36,294 bases of DNA from Clostridiales bacterium (lineage in GTDB: Bacteria > Bacillota > Clostridia > Oscillospirales > CAG-382). The first letter of the stretch is position 1, and each line of letters starts with the position of its first letter. The position numbers and the translations under genes were made by a program. The notes under the pieces are model-generated. The model was not told the origin of the DNA, searched no databases, and worked only from the letters and a program-made list of their open reading frames with translations. Location of the stretch: assembly GCA_003343885.1 (NCBI GenBank), contig QAKH01000098.1, forward strand, positions 1 through 36,294, written 5' to 3'. Shown here in pieces: positions 24,301 through 31,003 of the stretch.

Positions 24301-24725
24301 GAAACGGTATATGTATCCTTAGCGAGTACAATTTCAAAATCAACAACATCTATCGCTTCTCCTGCCTTTGCATGGCAGACTACCTCCGGAGCGGACAGGT
24401 GTCCCGAAGATATGATTACGGTTGAATCGGCATAAGACGAAGGGACATAAGTAATCTCCACTCTGCCGTCGTTGTCCGCTGTAAAGCTGTTGAAATAAAC
24501 TATATCTGCGTCCTCAATGTCAGGAATTGCCGCATTGTCGTACAGCCCCTTTACCACTGTCACCAGATATGTTCGCCCAGGCTGCGCACTGTCATAAGTA
24601 CAGCTGTATTCGCCGCTTTGAGCATCAGGGTATATTACTGCCGGTTCTTCGGCAAGCACCGATATGCAAGACAAAGCAAACAAGATAGCAAAAAGCATAA
24701 GCAGTGCAAAAAACTTTTTTTTCAT
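21339..24725 (-). CDS. large secreted SLH-domain cell-surface protein with Ig-like and cohesin-like domains
   Basis: 1128 residues. The true start is the ATG at 24725, nine bases after GGGGAGG; the frame extends further without a start site. Signal peptide KKKFFALLMLFAILFALS (residues 2-27). Then: Ig-like/uncharacterised region 30-345; a helical stretch about 350-445; two Big_2 domains (about 446-526, 528-606; SSSNPDIAKVNAQTGYVTAL is typical); a cohesin-like domain 609-737 (VSFDTEFLTFATPVQGDF); an InlB-type repeat 745-810 (GYTFTGWYLDKK); a poly-glycine linker near 816-833; a chitobiase-C-like domain 836-920 (YYTLDGTVPSASTGIRYTTP); and three SLH repeats 945-1128 (INGYPDGTFG, ILGYPEGDFRPDQFVTRAEV). 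The SLH part binds the cell wall; the rest projects outward. No catalytic domain seen, so adhesion or scaffolding is likely. Confidence 0.92.
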   Translation of the reverse strand: MKKKFFALLMLFAILFALSCISVLAEEPAVIYPDAQSGEYSCTYDSAQPGRTYLVTVVKGLYDNAAIPDIEDADIVYFNSFTADNDGRVEITYVPSSYADSTVIISSGHLSAPEVVCHAKAGEAIDVVDFEIVLAKDTYTVSGNGYPVYVRYSINAVDSFGFPTTLPSDAVRSFDNYEGDRMRFLENANTIELSDNLEPGQYTFSISCGGITEKATFTVERDPSVVSELDLKVNGEKNSAYYVECFNGIGETTFDPEYLLFEANVLDQYGDIMSDTYTYEYAEIDSNGIPGPVQKLDASSSSYKLYPLGTAGPLDILEYVVYVTSNTYPSLKEQVRVTIVGRSEYEGAADSLYLEYINAQMYVLKMQNGEIVIDVSSDNVPASKQWITQTLADSLVAETTAAKQLLEQHEQTPVEDNVLEKAERTLNTALRNFERALKKGTYALIEKIQFEIDEVELAVGRSATIPAVLTPTRPSEKVQYSSSNPDIAKVNAQTGYVTALAPGQTIITASNTDGTIKSFYTLTVYKPITSIKFDKKSYTVVAGTSFVPECTVLPSDHTDTITISSSDPEVVRINGDTIEAIGKGTAIITAVSKNGVTASFTVNVKQPDFSATENIRSKPGSKAMFAAYVYDGEEIASLTLRVSFDTEFLTFATPVQGDFEDSYITTQEISDGVFETTWNFEENGGAVPDGRLLTYVFDVSESAPLVNYPFELEFIAKTADGHEIKPKTGNCNVILTIGTSDTYKVFVTIPSGGIVSGEGDYTFGETVTLLAHPYTGYTFTGWYLDKKLLESDDEYTFEVTSDINITAKFTKSSSGSGGGGGGGGGGGGGLGGGITQLPKTATVTANVPSGIVAPGTKVTLDCGTLGAIIYYTLDGTVPSASTGIRYTTPIEITENGTVLRAVAVKSGMTQSDVAGFTYRFAEDTQEGGDEGEGTQDTVIALKANAAQIKYLTSDGVSVRPDDTATRYEVIEMLSKLFDVSGVQPKDGFPDLDDAHRETVQLYAAAGIINGYPDGTFGGTLSITRAELVKILSVMLGVASEDIPEAQNVTLSDISGHWAEDYIKKFVAKGYILGYPEGDFRPDQFVTRAEVVTILNRITGITKVTGLPARFSDLTPDFWGYDEIMNVVE

Positions 24726-24944
24726 AGGAAATTCCTCCCCGGTTGAGCTGTCATGTTTGTATATAAGTATAACATACATAATCCCTGATGTCAAACATTT
24801 TAGAAAAAAAGCACAAAGGTAAAATCAGGTTTATTTAATCGTCCGCTTCAGCATATCTTTCATTTTTTCAGTACCGATTCCTAATGGAACTAACAGATAT
24901 AAGTAAAGTCTAAGCGCGGCAAGCATCACCGATAACTAAAAAGA

Positions 24945-24973
24945 TTGACACGGAGCACAGAAAAATATATAAT
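24945..24973 (+). promoter_or_regulatory. perfect consensus promoter without an intact gene
   Basis: TTGACA (24945-24950), exactly 17 nt, TATAAT (24968-24973). The first open gene with a proper start on this strand is gpsA, 480 bp downstream. Between lie the hairpin and a broken AraC gene. Confidence 0.8.
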
Positions 24974-25008
24974 AATGTATAATAAGTGTAGATAAATTAA
25001 GTTTTGAT

Positions 25009-25074
25009 TGCCCTGCTGCAAGACAAGCCGTGAAGCGCAGTACAGTATTACTGTCGCTTGCGCTGCTCCGGGCA
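25009..25074 (+). ncRNA. candidate structured RNA or repeat-element hairpin
   Basis: Nested pairing: outer TGCCC (25009-25013) with GGGCA (25070-25074); inner AGCGCAGTA (25034-25042) with TACTGTCGCT (25049-25058), one bulged T, loop CAGTAT. It would lie about 30 nt into a transcript from the perfect promoter upstream. It could instead be a dispersed, REP-like genomic repeat. Which of the two cannot be settled from one copy. Confidence 0.4.
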
Positions 25075-25143
25075 GCATATAAGGAACAGCAAAATAATAA
25101 AAGATCTATCATCTTTCTTCATTTACTTGTATTTCTCTCATGA

Positions 25144-25456
25144 GTGACAATTTTATCAATAACAGTGTTATTCGCAGCTATTTCTATCATTACATACCGA
25201 GTAGTCAGCCCGTCTGAATATCTCGTTAAGTACAGAATAAGGAAAGCAATTGCATATATCGAAAATGATCCGTCAATGCTTATAAATGAAGCGGCGGAAA
25301 TTCGGACTCAAAGCTCGTTACTACTTTTCAAAATTCTTTAAAAAGGAAACCGGCATGAGTCCCGGCAAATATTTTCACAACACCCGCAATCAGCACACGT
25401 TTCATGCATATAATGCTATAATTGCAAATTACTTCAACCGAAAGGAACAAATATGA
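25144..25456 (+). pseudogene. decayed AraC family regulator, C-terminal DNA-binding half
   Basis: Three frames together rebuild an AraC double helix-turn-helix. Frame from 25146 gives DNFINNSVIRSYFYHYIP; a shift near 25200 leads into the frame of 25144 with VSPSEYLVKYRIRKAIAYIE and NDPSMLINEAAEI; another shift near 25300 gives FGLKARYYFSKFFKKETGMS then PGKYFHNTRN. The last frame ends at a TGA (25454-25456) overlapping the gpsA start. The pattern F-x-R-x-F...GxSPxxYL...RxxxA...IA...GF...YFxxxFKKxTGxSPxxYR is that of the family. The sensor half is missing. The two frameshifts could also be sequencing errors, but the missing sensor half argues for real decay. Confidence 0.8.
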
Positions 25457-26409
25457 ACATTACGGTTATCGGATGCGGAAGATGGGGCGGATGTATTGCC
25501 TGGTACCTTAATAAAACAGGCCACCGTGTTACTCTTTACGGAAGAGCAAACTCCGTTCACATGCAAAAACTGATAAAAGAACGCAGAAACGAATATATTT
25601 CATTTCCTGAAAGCCTCAGCCTGTCAACAGAATATTCCTGTATTCAGTCTGCGGAAATAATTGTCATTTCCGTGCCTTCCCAGTCTCTGAGATCACTGTG
25701 CAAAGAGCTGAAGAAGCTTGAAATAAAAAATAAAATCTTCGTACTCTGCATGAAGGGCATAGAAAATGACACCTGCAAAAGACTGTCCGAGGTAGTAAGC
25801 GAAGAGGTTGATTCCTCAAACCGTGTGGCAGTATGGCTCGGGCCAGGACATGTCGAGGAGTTTTACAAGGGAATACAGAACTGCATGGTAATCGACAGCG
25901 CTGACGACGAAACAAAACGCATGCTGGTAGACTCCTTTACAGGCGACATAATACGGTTTTACTACGGAACGGATCTAATCGGCAATGAAATAGGCGCGGC
26001 TTCAAAAAACGTCATCGGAATCGCTGCCGGCATGCTCGACGGACTGGAAATGACTTCGTTAAAAGGCGCGCTTATGGCACGGGGAACCAAGGAAATCGCG
26101 GGACTTATCGAAAAATGCGGCGGAAATCCAAAGTCCGCATACGGACTCTGCCACTTAGGCGACTATCAGGCGACCGTCTTTTCACAGTACAGTCATAACA
26201 GAAAATTCGGAGAAAGCTTTGTACGGGGCGAAAAATTTGATTTGTTAGCCGAGGGATACTATACCGTTCCGGCTTTAATAAAGATGGCGCAGCAAACAGA
26301 AACAGAGCTTCCTATCTGCAGTGGCGTCTACAACGTGCTTTACAACTCAACCAACCCGAAAAAAGCGCTCAATCAACTGTTTGAACGCTCGTTGAAAGAC
26401 GAATTCTGA
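25453..26409 (+). CDS. gpsA: glycerol-3-phosphate dehydrogenase, NAD(P)-dependent
   Basis: 318 residues, slightly shorter than the usual 330-340. The nucleotide-binding loop is MNITVIGCGRWGGCIAWYLN (GxGxxG). Family motifs follow: LCMKGIEND, WLGPGHVEEF, GNEIGAASKNVIGIAAGMLD with the catalytic Lys, and GLCHLGDYQATVFSQYSHNR plus KFGESFVRGE. It reduces dihydroxyacetone phosphate to sn-glycerol-3-phosphate, feeding phospholipid synthesis. GCGRWGG replaces the more usual GAGSWGT, and YGLCHLGDYQAT replaces GLAGLGDLIVT, so it belongs to a diverged subgroup and may be a second gpsA copy. Start ATG follows AAAGGAACAAAT. Confidence 0.9.
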   Translation: MNITVIGCGRWGGCIAWYLNKTGHRVTLYGRANSVHMQKLIKERRNEYISFPESLSLSTEYSCIQSAEIIVISVPSQSLRSLCKELKKLEIKNKIFVLCMKGIENDTCKRLSEVVSEEVDSSNRVAVWLGPGHVEEFYKGIQNCMVIDSADDETKRMLVDSFTGDIIRFYYGTDLIGNEIGAASKNVIGIAAGMLDGLEMTSLKGALMARGTKEIAGLIEKCGGNPKSAYGLCHLGDYQATVFSQYSHNRKFGESFVRGEKFDLLAEGYYTVPALIKMAQQTETELPICSGVYNVLYNSTNPKKALNQLFERSLKDEF

Positions 26410-26483
26410 TTGTTGTATATCTACTATTTTGAGAACACCGACGCTCGTTTTTTGCCAATATTGCCGATTTTTCAAAAAAGTCC

Positions 26484-26511
26484 TTGACTTTTTGTGAAAT
26501 TCAGATAGAAT
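26484..26511 (+). promoter_or_regulatory. promoter of the trigger factor gene
   Basis: TTGACT (26484-26489), 16 nt, TAGAAT (26506-26511). An alternative TATAAT is at 26511-26516 with a weaker -35 box. The leader to the start codon is about 115 nt. Confidence 0.6.
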
Positions 26512-26531
26512 ATAATAGTATATTTTTGTTA

Positions 26532-26614
26532 AATCCCGCAAATTATGAATGGGATGAAAAAGGACTTGCCGGACGCATGTCTTAAGGCATGGGCGGTGCG
26601 GCGCTTGTCCTTTT
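26532..26614 (+). promoter_or_regulatory. two-hairpin 5' leader of tig
   Basis: First hairpin: ATCCC (26533-26537) with GGGAT (26551-26555). Second: AAAAGGAC (26558-26565) with GTCCTTTT (26607-26614), and inner CGCA/TGCG near 26573 and 26597. The base of the second hairpin ends in four T, just before the AAAGGA binding site. It could be an attenuator, a thermosensor or a stabilising structure; no known riboswitch motif was recognised. Confidence 0.4.
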
Positions 26615-26631
26615 GAAAGGATGGACATTGT

Positions 26632-28122
26632 ATGAGTTTAAAAGGTTTTAAGGAAATTGAAACAAACAAGGTTGAGATGGAAATAGTTATTTCCCGCGAC
26701 GCATTTGAAAATGCGATAAACAAGGTTTTTGCCAAGTCCAAGAAGAATATTTCCATTCCCGGCTTCCGTAAAGGCAAGGCGACAAGAGGTCTTGTTGAAA
26801 AGTTCTACGGCAAGCAGGTGTTCTATGAAGACGCTATAAACGATCTTCTCCCGGCTGAAATTGACGCCGACGCAAAGGAAACCTCCTTCCGCATTGCCGG
26901 TATGCCTGAAGTTACAGATGTTGATTTTGAAGCCGAAGACGGAATCACCGCTAAGGTTACATTTATCAGATACCCTGATGTTAAGCTCGGAGAATACAAA
27001 GGTCTTGCCGTTGATAAGGTAATCGTTAAGACCGAGGACAGCGAAGTGGACGCAGAGCTTGAAAGAGCACGCAAGCGTTACGCAAGAACAATTGAAGTTA
27101 CCGACAGGGCTGCCGCAAAGGACGACACGGTAAACATTGATTACGAAGGCTTCTGCGACGGAACCGCATTCGACGGCGGCAAGGCACAGGGACACAAGCT
27201 CAAGCTTGGCTCCAACACCTTTATTCCCGGTTTTGAAGATCAGATAATCGGTAAGAACATCGGCGAAGAGTTTGATGTAAACGTAAAATTCCCGGAAGAT
27301 TACCACGCAAAAGATCTTGCCGGCAAGGACGCAACTTTCAAATGCAAGTTGAACGCCATCGAATACGAGGAGCTTCCTGCGCTTGACGATGATTTCGCTA
27401 AGGACGCTTCCGAATTTGAAACATTTGATGAATATAAGGCTGACATAAAGGCTAAAATAGAAAACAGACATAATGCAGAAGCTGAGGCAAGACTCGCTCA
27501 GGATCTTTCAAAGGCAATAGCTTCTTCCATAGAGGTTCAGGTACCGGACGTACTCATTGACAAGGAAAAAGATAACCTTGTAAGAGAATATGACTATCAG
27601 CTCCGCAGCCAGGGACTCAGCCTTGACATGATAATTAAATACACCGGCATGAAGTTCGAGGATATAAAGGCCAGATACTCCGACATGGCTGACATCAATG
27701 TAAAGAAGCAGTTAGCGCTTGAAGAAGTGGTAAAGGCAGAAAACATTGAGGCATCCGAAGAAGAGATCGAAAAGAAATACGAAGAAATGGCGCAGCAGTT
27801 CGGCATGAAGGTCGAAGATGTAAAGAGCCGTATTTCTTCAGAAGACCTTGCTTATGATGTAAAGAGCATAAAGGCATTTGAGCTTGTAAGGGAAAATGCA
27901 AAGGTAACCGAAAAAACGGTAACCGCAGAAGAGTTCGAGAAGATGAACGCCCCGAAGCAGGAAGAAGCGGAAGAGGAAAAGGCAGAAAAGCCGAAGAGAA
28001 AGACCGCTGCAAAGAAAACCGCAAAGGAAGATGCTCCTGCTGACGCAAGCGAAAAGCCGGAAAAGAAAGCCCCGGCAAAGCGTACTTCGAAAAAATCCGC
28101 AGAACAGCCTAAAGAGCAGTAA
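26632..28122 (+). CDS. tig: trigger factor, ribosome-bound chaperone and prolyl isomerase
   Basis: 496 residues. The N-terminal ribosome-binding domain has the signature SIPGFRKGKATRGLVEKFYG (about residues 41-60). The FKBP-like PPIase domain is about 155-245 (VNIDYEGFCDGTAFDGG, FIPGFEDQIIGKNIGEEFDV). The helical chaperone domain runs to about 430 (VQVPDVLIDKEKDNLVREYD). A further 65 residues, rich in Glu, Lys and Ala (EEAEEEKAEKPKRKTAAKKT), extend beyond the usual end and are probably disordered. It binds nascent chains at the ribosome exit tunnel. It is followed by clpP and clpX, the common Clostridia arrangement. AAAGGA lies ten bases before the ATG. Confidence 0.97.
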   Translation: MSLKGFKEIETNKVEMEIVISRDAFENAINKVFAKSKKNISIPGFRKGKATRGLVEKFYGKQVFYEDAINDLLPAEIDADAKETSFRIAGMPEVTDVDFEAEDGITAKVTFIRYPDVKLGEYKGLAVDKVIVKTEDSEVDAELERARKRYARTIEVTDRAAAKDDTVNIDYEGFCDGTAFDGGKAQGHKLKLGSNTFIPGFEDQIIGKNIGEEFDVNVKFPEDYHAKDLAGKDATFKCKLNAIEYEELPALDDDFAKDASEFETFDEYKADIKAKIENRHNAEAEARLAQDLSKAIASSIEVQVPDVLIDKEKDNLVREYDYQLRSQGLSLDMIIKYTGMKFEDIKARYSDMADINVKKQLALEEVVKAENIEASEEEIEKKYEEMAQQFGMKVEDVKSRISSEDLAYDVKSIKAFELVRENAKVTEKTVTAEEFEKMNAPKQEEAEEEKAEKPKRKTAAKKTAKEDAPADASEKPEKKAPAKRTSKKSAEQPKEQ

Positions 28123-28140
28123 TAAACCAATTATATGTTT

Positions 28141-28166
28141 ATAAGCCGCCTTTTTTGGCGGCTTAT
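28141..28166 (+). other. perfect 10-bp hairpin between tig and clpP
   Basis: ATAAGCCGCC pairs with GGCGGCTTAT around a loop of six T. No T tract follows the 3' arm, so it is not a classical terminator; it may mark the tig transcript end or a processing site that sets tig and clpP apart. Confidence 0.6.
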
Positions 28167-28234
28167 GTCAACGTAAAGCTTTTTAACAACAAAATTCGAT
28201 TTTTTTCAACCTCAAAATGAAAGGAATGACTTAC

Positions 28235-28825
28235 ATGGCACTCGTACCAATGGTAGTAGAACAAACAAATCACGGAGAGCGTTCTTTTGATATTTATTCA
28301 AGACTGCTCAACGACAGAATTGTTTTTTTAAGCGATGAAGTTAATGATGTCACCGCTTCCCTGGTAGTAGCGCAGCTTCTGTATCTTGAAGCTCAGGATC
28401 CCGACAAGGACATTTCTCTTTATATAAACAGCCCCGGCGGTTCCATAACTTCCGGTATGGCTATATATGATACAATGAACTATATAAAGTGCGATGTTTC
28501 AACAGTTTGCATCGGAATGGCGGCAAGCATGGGCGCTTTTCTTCTCGCGGCAGGCGCCAAGGGCAAGCGCTTTGCCCTTCCCAACAGCGAAATTATGATT
28601 CATCAGCCCCTTATAAGCGGCGGTCTTACAGGACAGACAACAGATATTAAAATCTATTCAGATCATTTAGTCGCAACCAAGGAAAAAATGAACCGTATTC
28701 TCTCCGAACGTACCGGTAAAAGCTACGAACAGGTTTGCGCTGACACCGAACGCGACAACTTCATGACAGCTCAGCAGGCTTGCGACTACGGTTTGGTAGA
28801 CAAAGTAATTGTAAAAAAAGACTAA
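28235..28825 (+). CDS. clpP: ATP-dependent Clp protease proteolytic subunit
   Basis: 196 residues from the ATG at 28235, nine bases after AAAGGA; the in-frame ATG at 28217 is upstream of that site and is rejected. The catalytic triad is intact: Ser98 in GMAASMGAFL, His123 in MIHQPLISGG and Asp170 in CADTERDNFM. The N-terminus (ALVPMVVEQTNHGERSFDIY) is the usual axial-loop and processing region. It forms a barrel of two heptamers that degrades proteins fed by ClpX, whose gene follows 49 bp later. Confidence 0.98.
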   Translation: MALVPMVVEQTNHGERSFDIYSRLLNDRIVFLSDEVNDVTASLVVAQLLYLEAQDPDKDISLYINSPGGSITSGMAIYDTMNYIKCDVSTVCIGMAASMGAFLLAAGAKGKRFALPNSEIMIHQPLISGGLTGQTTDIKIYSDHLVATKEKMNRILSERTGKSYEQVCADTERDNFMTAQQACDYGLVDKVIVKKD

Positions 28826-28874
28826 TAACTTTCCGAAAGGAGCCGGTTTAATAACAGCCGGTAAGTGCATTTGA

Positions 28875-30119
28875 ATGGCATCTACAAAAAACACGGAAAA
28901 AAGAATTTGCGCTTTCTGCAAAAAAGAAGAAAAAGAAGTCGGTCACCTTATTTTAGGGCCTGACGGTGTAAATATCTGTAACAACTGCGTTGCAATATGC
29001 GCTGATATTCTTGACAGCATGCTCAAAGAGTCAGAGGAAGAAGCCAAAAAGGCTCCTCTCAGCCTGAGCACTCTTCCTAAGCCGTCGGAAATGAAAGATA
29101 TGCTTGACAAATATGTCATAGGTCAGGAAAAAGCCAAAATTACTCTTTCGGTTGCAGTGTACAATCACTACAAACGTATTTTGCAGAAGGCAGACAGCGA
29201 CGACGTAGAAATACAAAAAAGCAATGTGCTTCTCATAGGTCCGTCGGGCGTGGGTAAAACAATGCTTGCCCAGTCACTGGCAAAACTGCTGAAAGTACCG
29301 TTTGCGATAGCCGACGCAACGACACTCACAGAAGCCGGATATGTCGGAGAAGACGTGGAAAACATACTTCTTCGCCTTATTCAAGCGGCTGACTATGACA
29401 TTTCTCTTGCGGAGAAAGGCATAATCTATATCGATGAAATAGATAAAATTTCACGCCGCAGTGAAAACCGCTCCATCACAAGAGATGTTTCCGGAGAGGG
29501 AGTACAGCAGGCACTGTTAAAAATTCTCGAAGGAACGGTGTCAAACGTACCTCCGCAAGGCGGACGCAAGCACCCAAATCAAGAATTTATCCAGATAAAT
29601 ACGGAAAATATACTCTTTATTTGCGGCGGTGCTTTTGACGGTATTCAAAGTATAATAGAAAATCGCCGTGGTAAAAACGGTCTTGGATTCGGCGCTGAGA
29701 TTCTCACCAAAGAGGAGAAGAAAAAGGACGATATTCTTTCCGCTATTGAGCCGCACGATTTGGTTAAATACGGACTGATTCCGGAACTTGTCGGCCGTAT
29801 CCCTCTCATTACTGCGCTTTCTCCGCTTGACACCGAAGCTCTTGTAAGAATTCTTACAGAGCCTAAAAACGCCATTATAAAGCAGTACCAGAAGCTTTTT
29901 GGCATGGACGGAGTTGAGCTTGAATTTGAAGAATCTGCTCTGCGTGCGATTGCAGAACGTGCAGAAACCAGAAACACGGGCGCAAGAGGTCTGCGTGCGA
30001 TAACCGAAGAAATAATGACCGGTCTTATGTATTCCCTGCCGGACGATAAAGACTTAAAAAAGGTAATTATCACACGCGACGTAGTTGAAAACGGCGCTCA
30101 GCCTCAAAAGGTATACTAA
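28875..30119 (+). CDS. clpX: ATP-dependent Clp protease ATPase subunit ClpX
   Basis: 414 residues, normal length. The zinc-binding domain has Cys12, Cys15, Cys35 and Cys38 (CAFCKKEE, ICNNCVAIC). The AAA+ core shows Walker A GPSGVGKT (about 122-129), pore loop GYVGEDVE, Walker B IIYIDEIDKI, the RKH loop GGRKHPNQ and the ClpP-docking loop as LGFGAE (the tripeptide is LGF, common in place of IGF). It unfolds tagged proteins and passes them to ClpP. The ATG has no strong binding site directly before it; AAAGGAG lies about 30 bases upstream, separated by a small CCGG-based stem. Confidence 0.98.
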   Translation: MASTKNTEKRICAFCKKEEKEVGHLILGPDGVNICNNCVAICADILDSMLKESEEEAKKAPLSLSTLPKPSEMKDMLDKYVIGQEKAKITLSVAVYNHYKRILQKADSDDVEIQKSNVLLIGPSGVGKTMLAQSLAKLLKVPFAIADATTLTEAGYVGEDVENILLRLIQAADYDISLAEKGIIYIDEIDKISRRSENRSITRDVSGEGVQQALLKILEGTVSNVPPQGGRKHPNQEFIQINTENILFICGGAFDGIQSIIENRRGKNGLGFGAEILTKEEKKKDDILSAIEPHDLVKYGLIPELVGRIPLITALSPLDTEALVRILTEPKNAIIKQYQKLFGMDGVELEFEESALRAIAERAETRNTGARGLRAITEEIMTGLMYSLPDDKDLKKVIITRDVVENGAQPQKVY

Positions 30120-30216
30120 CCTAACCGCAAGCAAAACAGTATTAGCTGAAGATCAGACACCGAATTTCCGGATTTCTGTAAAAATAGCTGTACTGACGAA
30201 ATTTGAATACTCTTCT

Positions 30217-30252
30217 GACAGCCCGTGGAAAAGTATTTTTCTGCGGGCTGTC
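30217..30252 (+). other. strong hairpin between clpX and the Spo0A_C gene
   Basis: GACAGCCCG (30217-30225) pairs perfectly with CGGGCTGTC (30244-30252), and GAAAA with TTTTC inside. No T tract follows. It may end or stabilise the clpX message, or be part of the leader of the next gene. Confidence 0.6.
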
Positions 30253-30330
30253 CCAAATTCAGAGCTTTTATTTATCAAACCCACTATTGTTAACGCACAT
30301 TTCACCGGCGTCACCAAGAGGAAATTAAAA

Positions 30331-30897
30331 ATGACAGACACTGCAACTATTTACTATCATCAGTTAAAAACAGCAAAAAATTCCAATCAGAGAAAAGAGC
30401 GGCTGAAACAAGCTCAGTACAACATAGACCGTATCACGCAGGAATCTAAAATCCCCGGGGCTTTAACGAGAACTCCTCCGACAGTAAGTAAGGAGCATGT
30501 TCAAACTTCTTTGCCGCCGAGCCTAACGCTTAGTTCTGCCGAAGCAGTCGAAACCTGTACTTCCAACACTCTCCGCTCTCTCGGTCTTACCGGTAAATAT
30601 GACGGATTTAAATATATTTGCAAAGCGGTTGAGGAAATACTTGCATGCAAAGATTCTCCGCATTTTCAAAGTATTTATTATGACATAGGGAAAGCCTACG
30701 GAGTAAACCGCTGTTCTGTTGAGCGCAGTATCCGGTACTCCATTTCGTACATAAAGAAAAATGTAAACTACTCAAAGTTGGCCGCTTTCTTCGGAGAAGC
30801 CATAACTGACGAGAAAAACTTTTCTAACAGCAAATTTTTGCTGATTCTCTCTGCCGACGTATACGAAAAGATTGCTTCCCTGGAACTCGAAGTATAA
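30331..30897 (+). CDS. stand-alone Spo0A C-terminal (DNA-binding) domain protein
   Basis: 188 residues from the ATG at 30331, which follows AAGAGGAAATTAAAA; the frame opens earlier at 30085 inside clpX without a usable site. Residues 76-148 match the Spo0A effector domain: NTLRSLGLTGKYDGFKYICK, AVEEILACKDSPHFQSIYYD and IGKAYGVNRCSVERSIRYSI, corresponding to the ILxxLGVPAxxKGYxYLxxA ... IAKxYxTTxxxVERAIRHAI pattern. The phospho-acceptor receiver domain is absent; the first 75 residues are basic and Thr/Gln-rich without a recognised fold. It would bind DNA like Spo0A but without phosphorylation control. Its role is unknown. Confidence 0.85.
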   Translation: MTDTATIYYHQLKTAKNSNQRKERLKQAQYNIDRITQESKIPGALTRTPPTVSKEHVQTSLPPSLTLSSAEAVETCTSNTLRSLGLTGKYDGFKYICKAVEEILACKDSPHFQSIYYDIGKAYGVNRCSVERSIRYSISYIKKNVNYSKLAAFFGEAITDEKNFSNSKFLLILSADVYEKIASLELEV

Positions 30898-31003
30898 CCG
30901 GTATTTTTTGCCGCTTTTGAGTGTTCAGCGTGATAATTAATTTAAAATATATATGTTGTTCATAAATTTATGATAAAATTACCCAAAATATATTGGAGGA
31001 ATA

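Larger units (their letters stand above)
24726..25143. other. gene-free stretch with perfect promoter and hairpin
   Basis: No reading frame here is supported. A plus-strand perfect promoter (24945-24973) is followed by a strong nested hairpin (25009-25074), both listed separately. Upstream of the SLH gene the minus strand carries GGGGAGG as ribosome binding site; its promoter was not identified with confidence. Confidence 0.6.

Noticed and set aside
25144..25341. 65-codon frame as a small membrane protein
   Set aside because: Its later half is clear AraC sequence and the neighbouring frames continue that domain, so it is a broken gene.
26638..27471. 277-codon minus-strand open frame
   Set aside because: Antisense to tig; no start site, and the reading is a by-product of codon bias in the real gene.
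28141..28166. Rho-independent terminator after tig
   Set aside because: The six T are in the loop, not after the stem; kept only as a hairpin.
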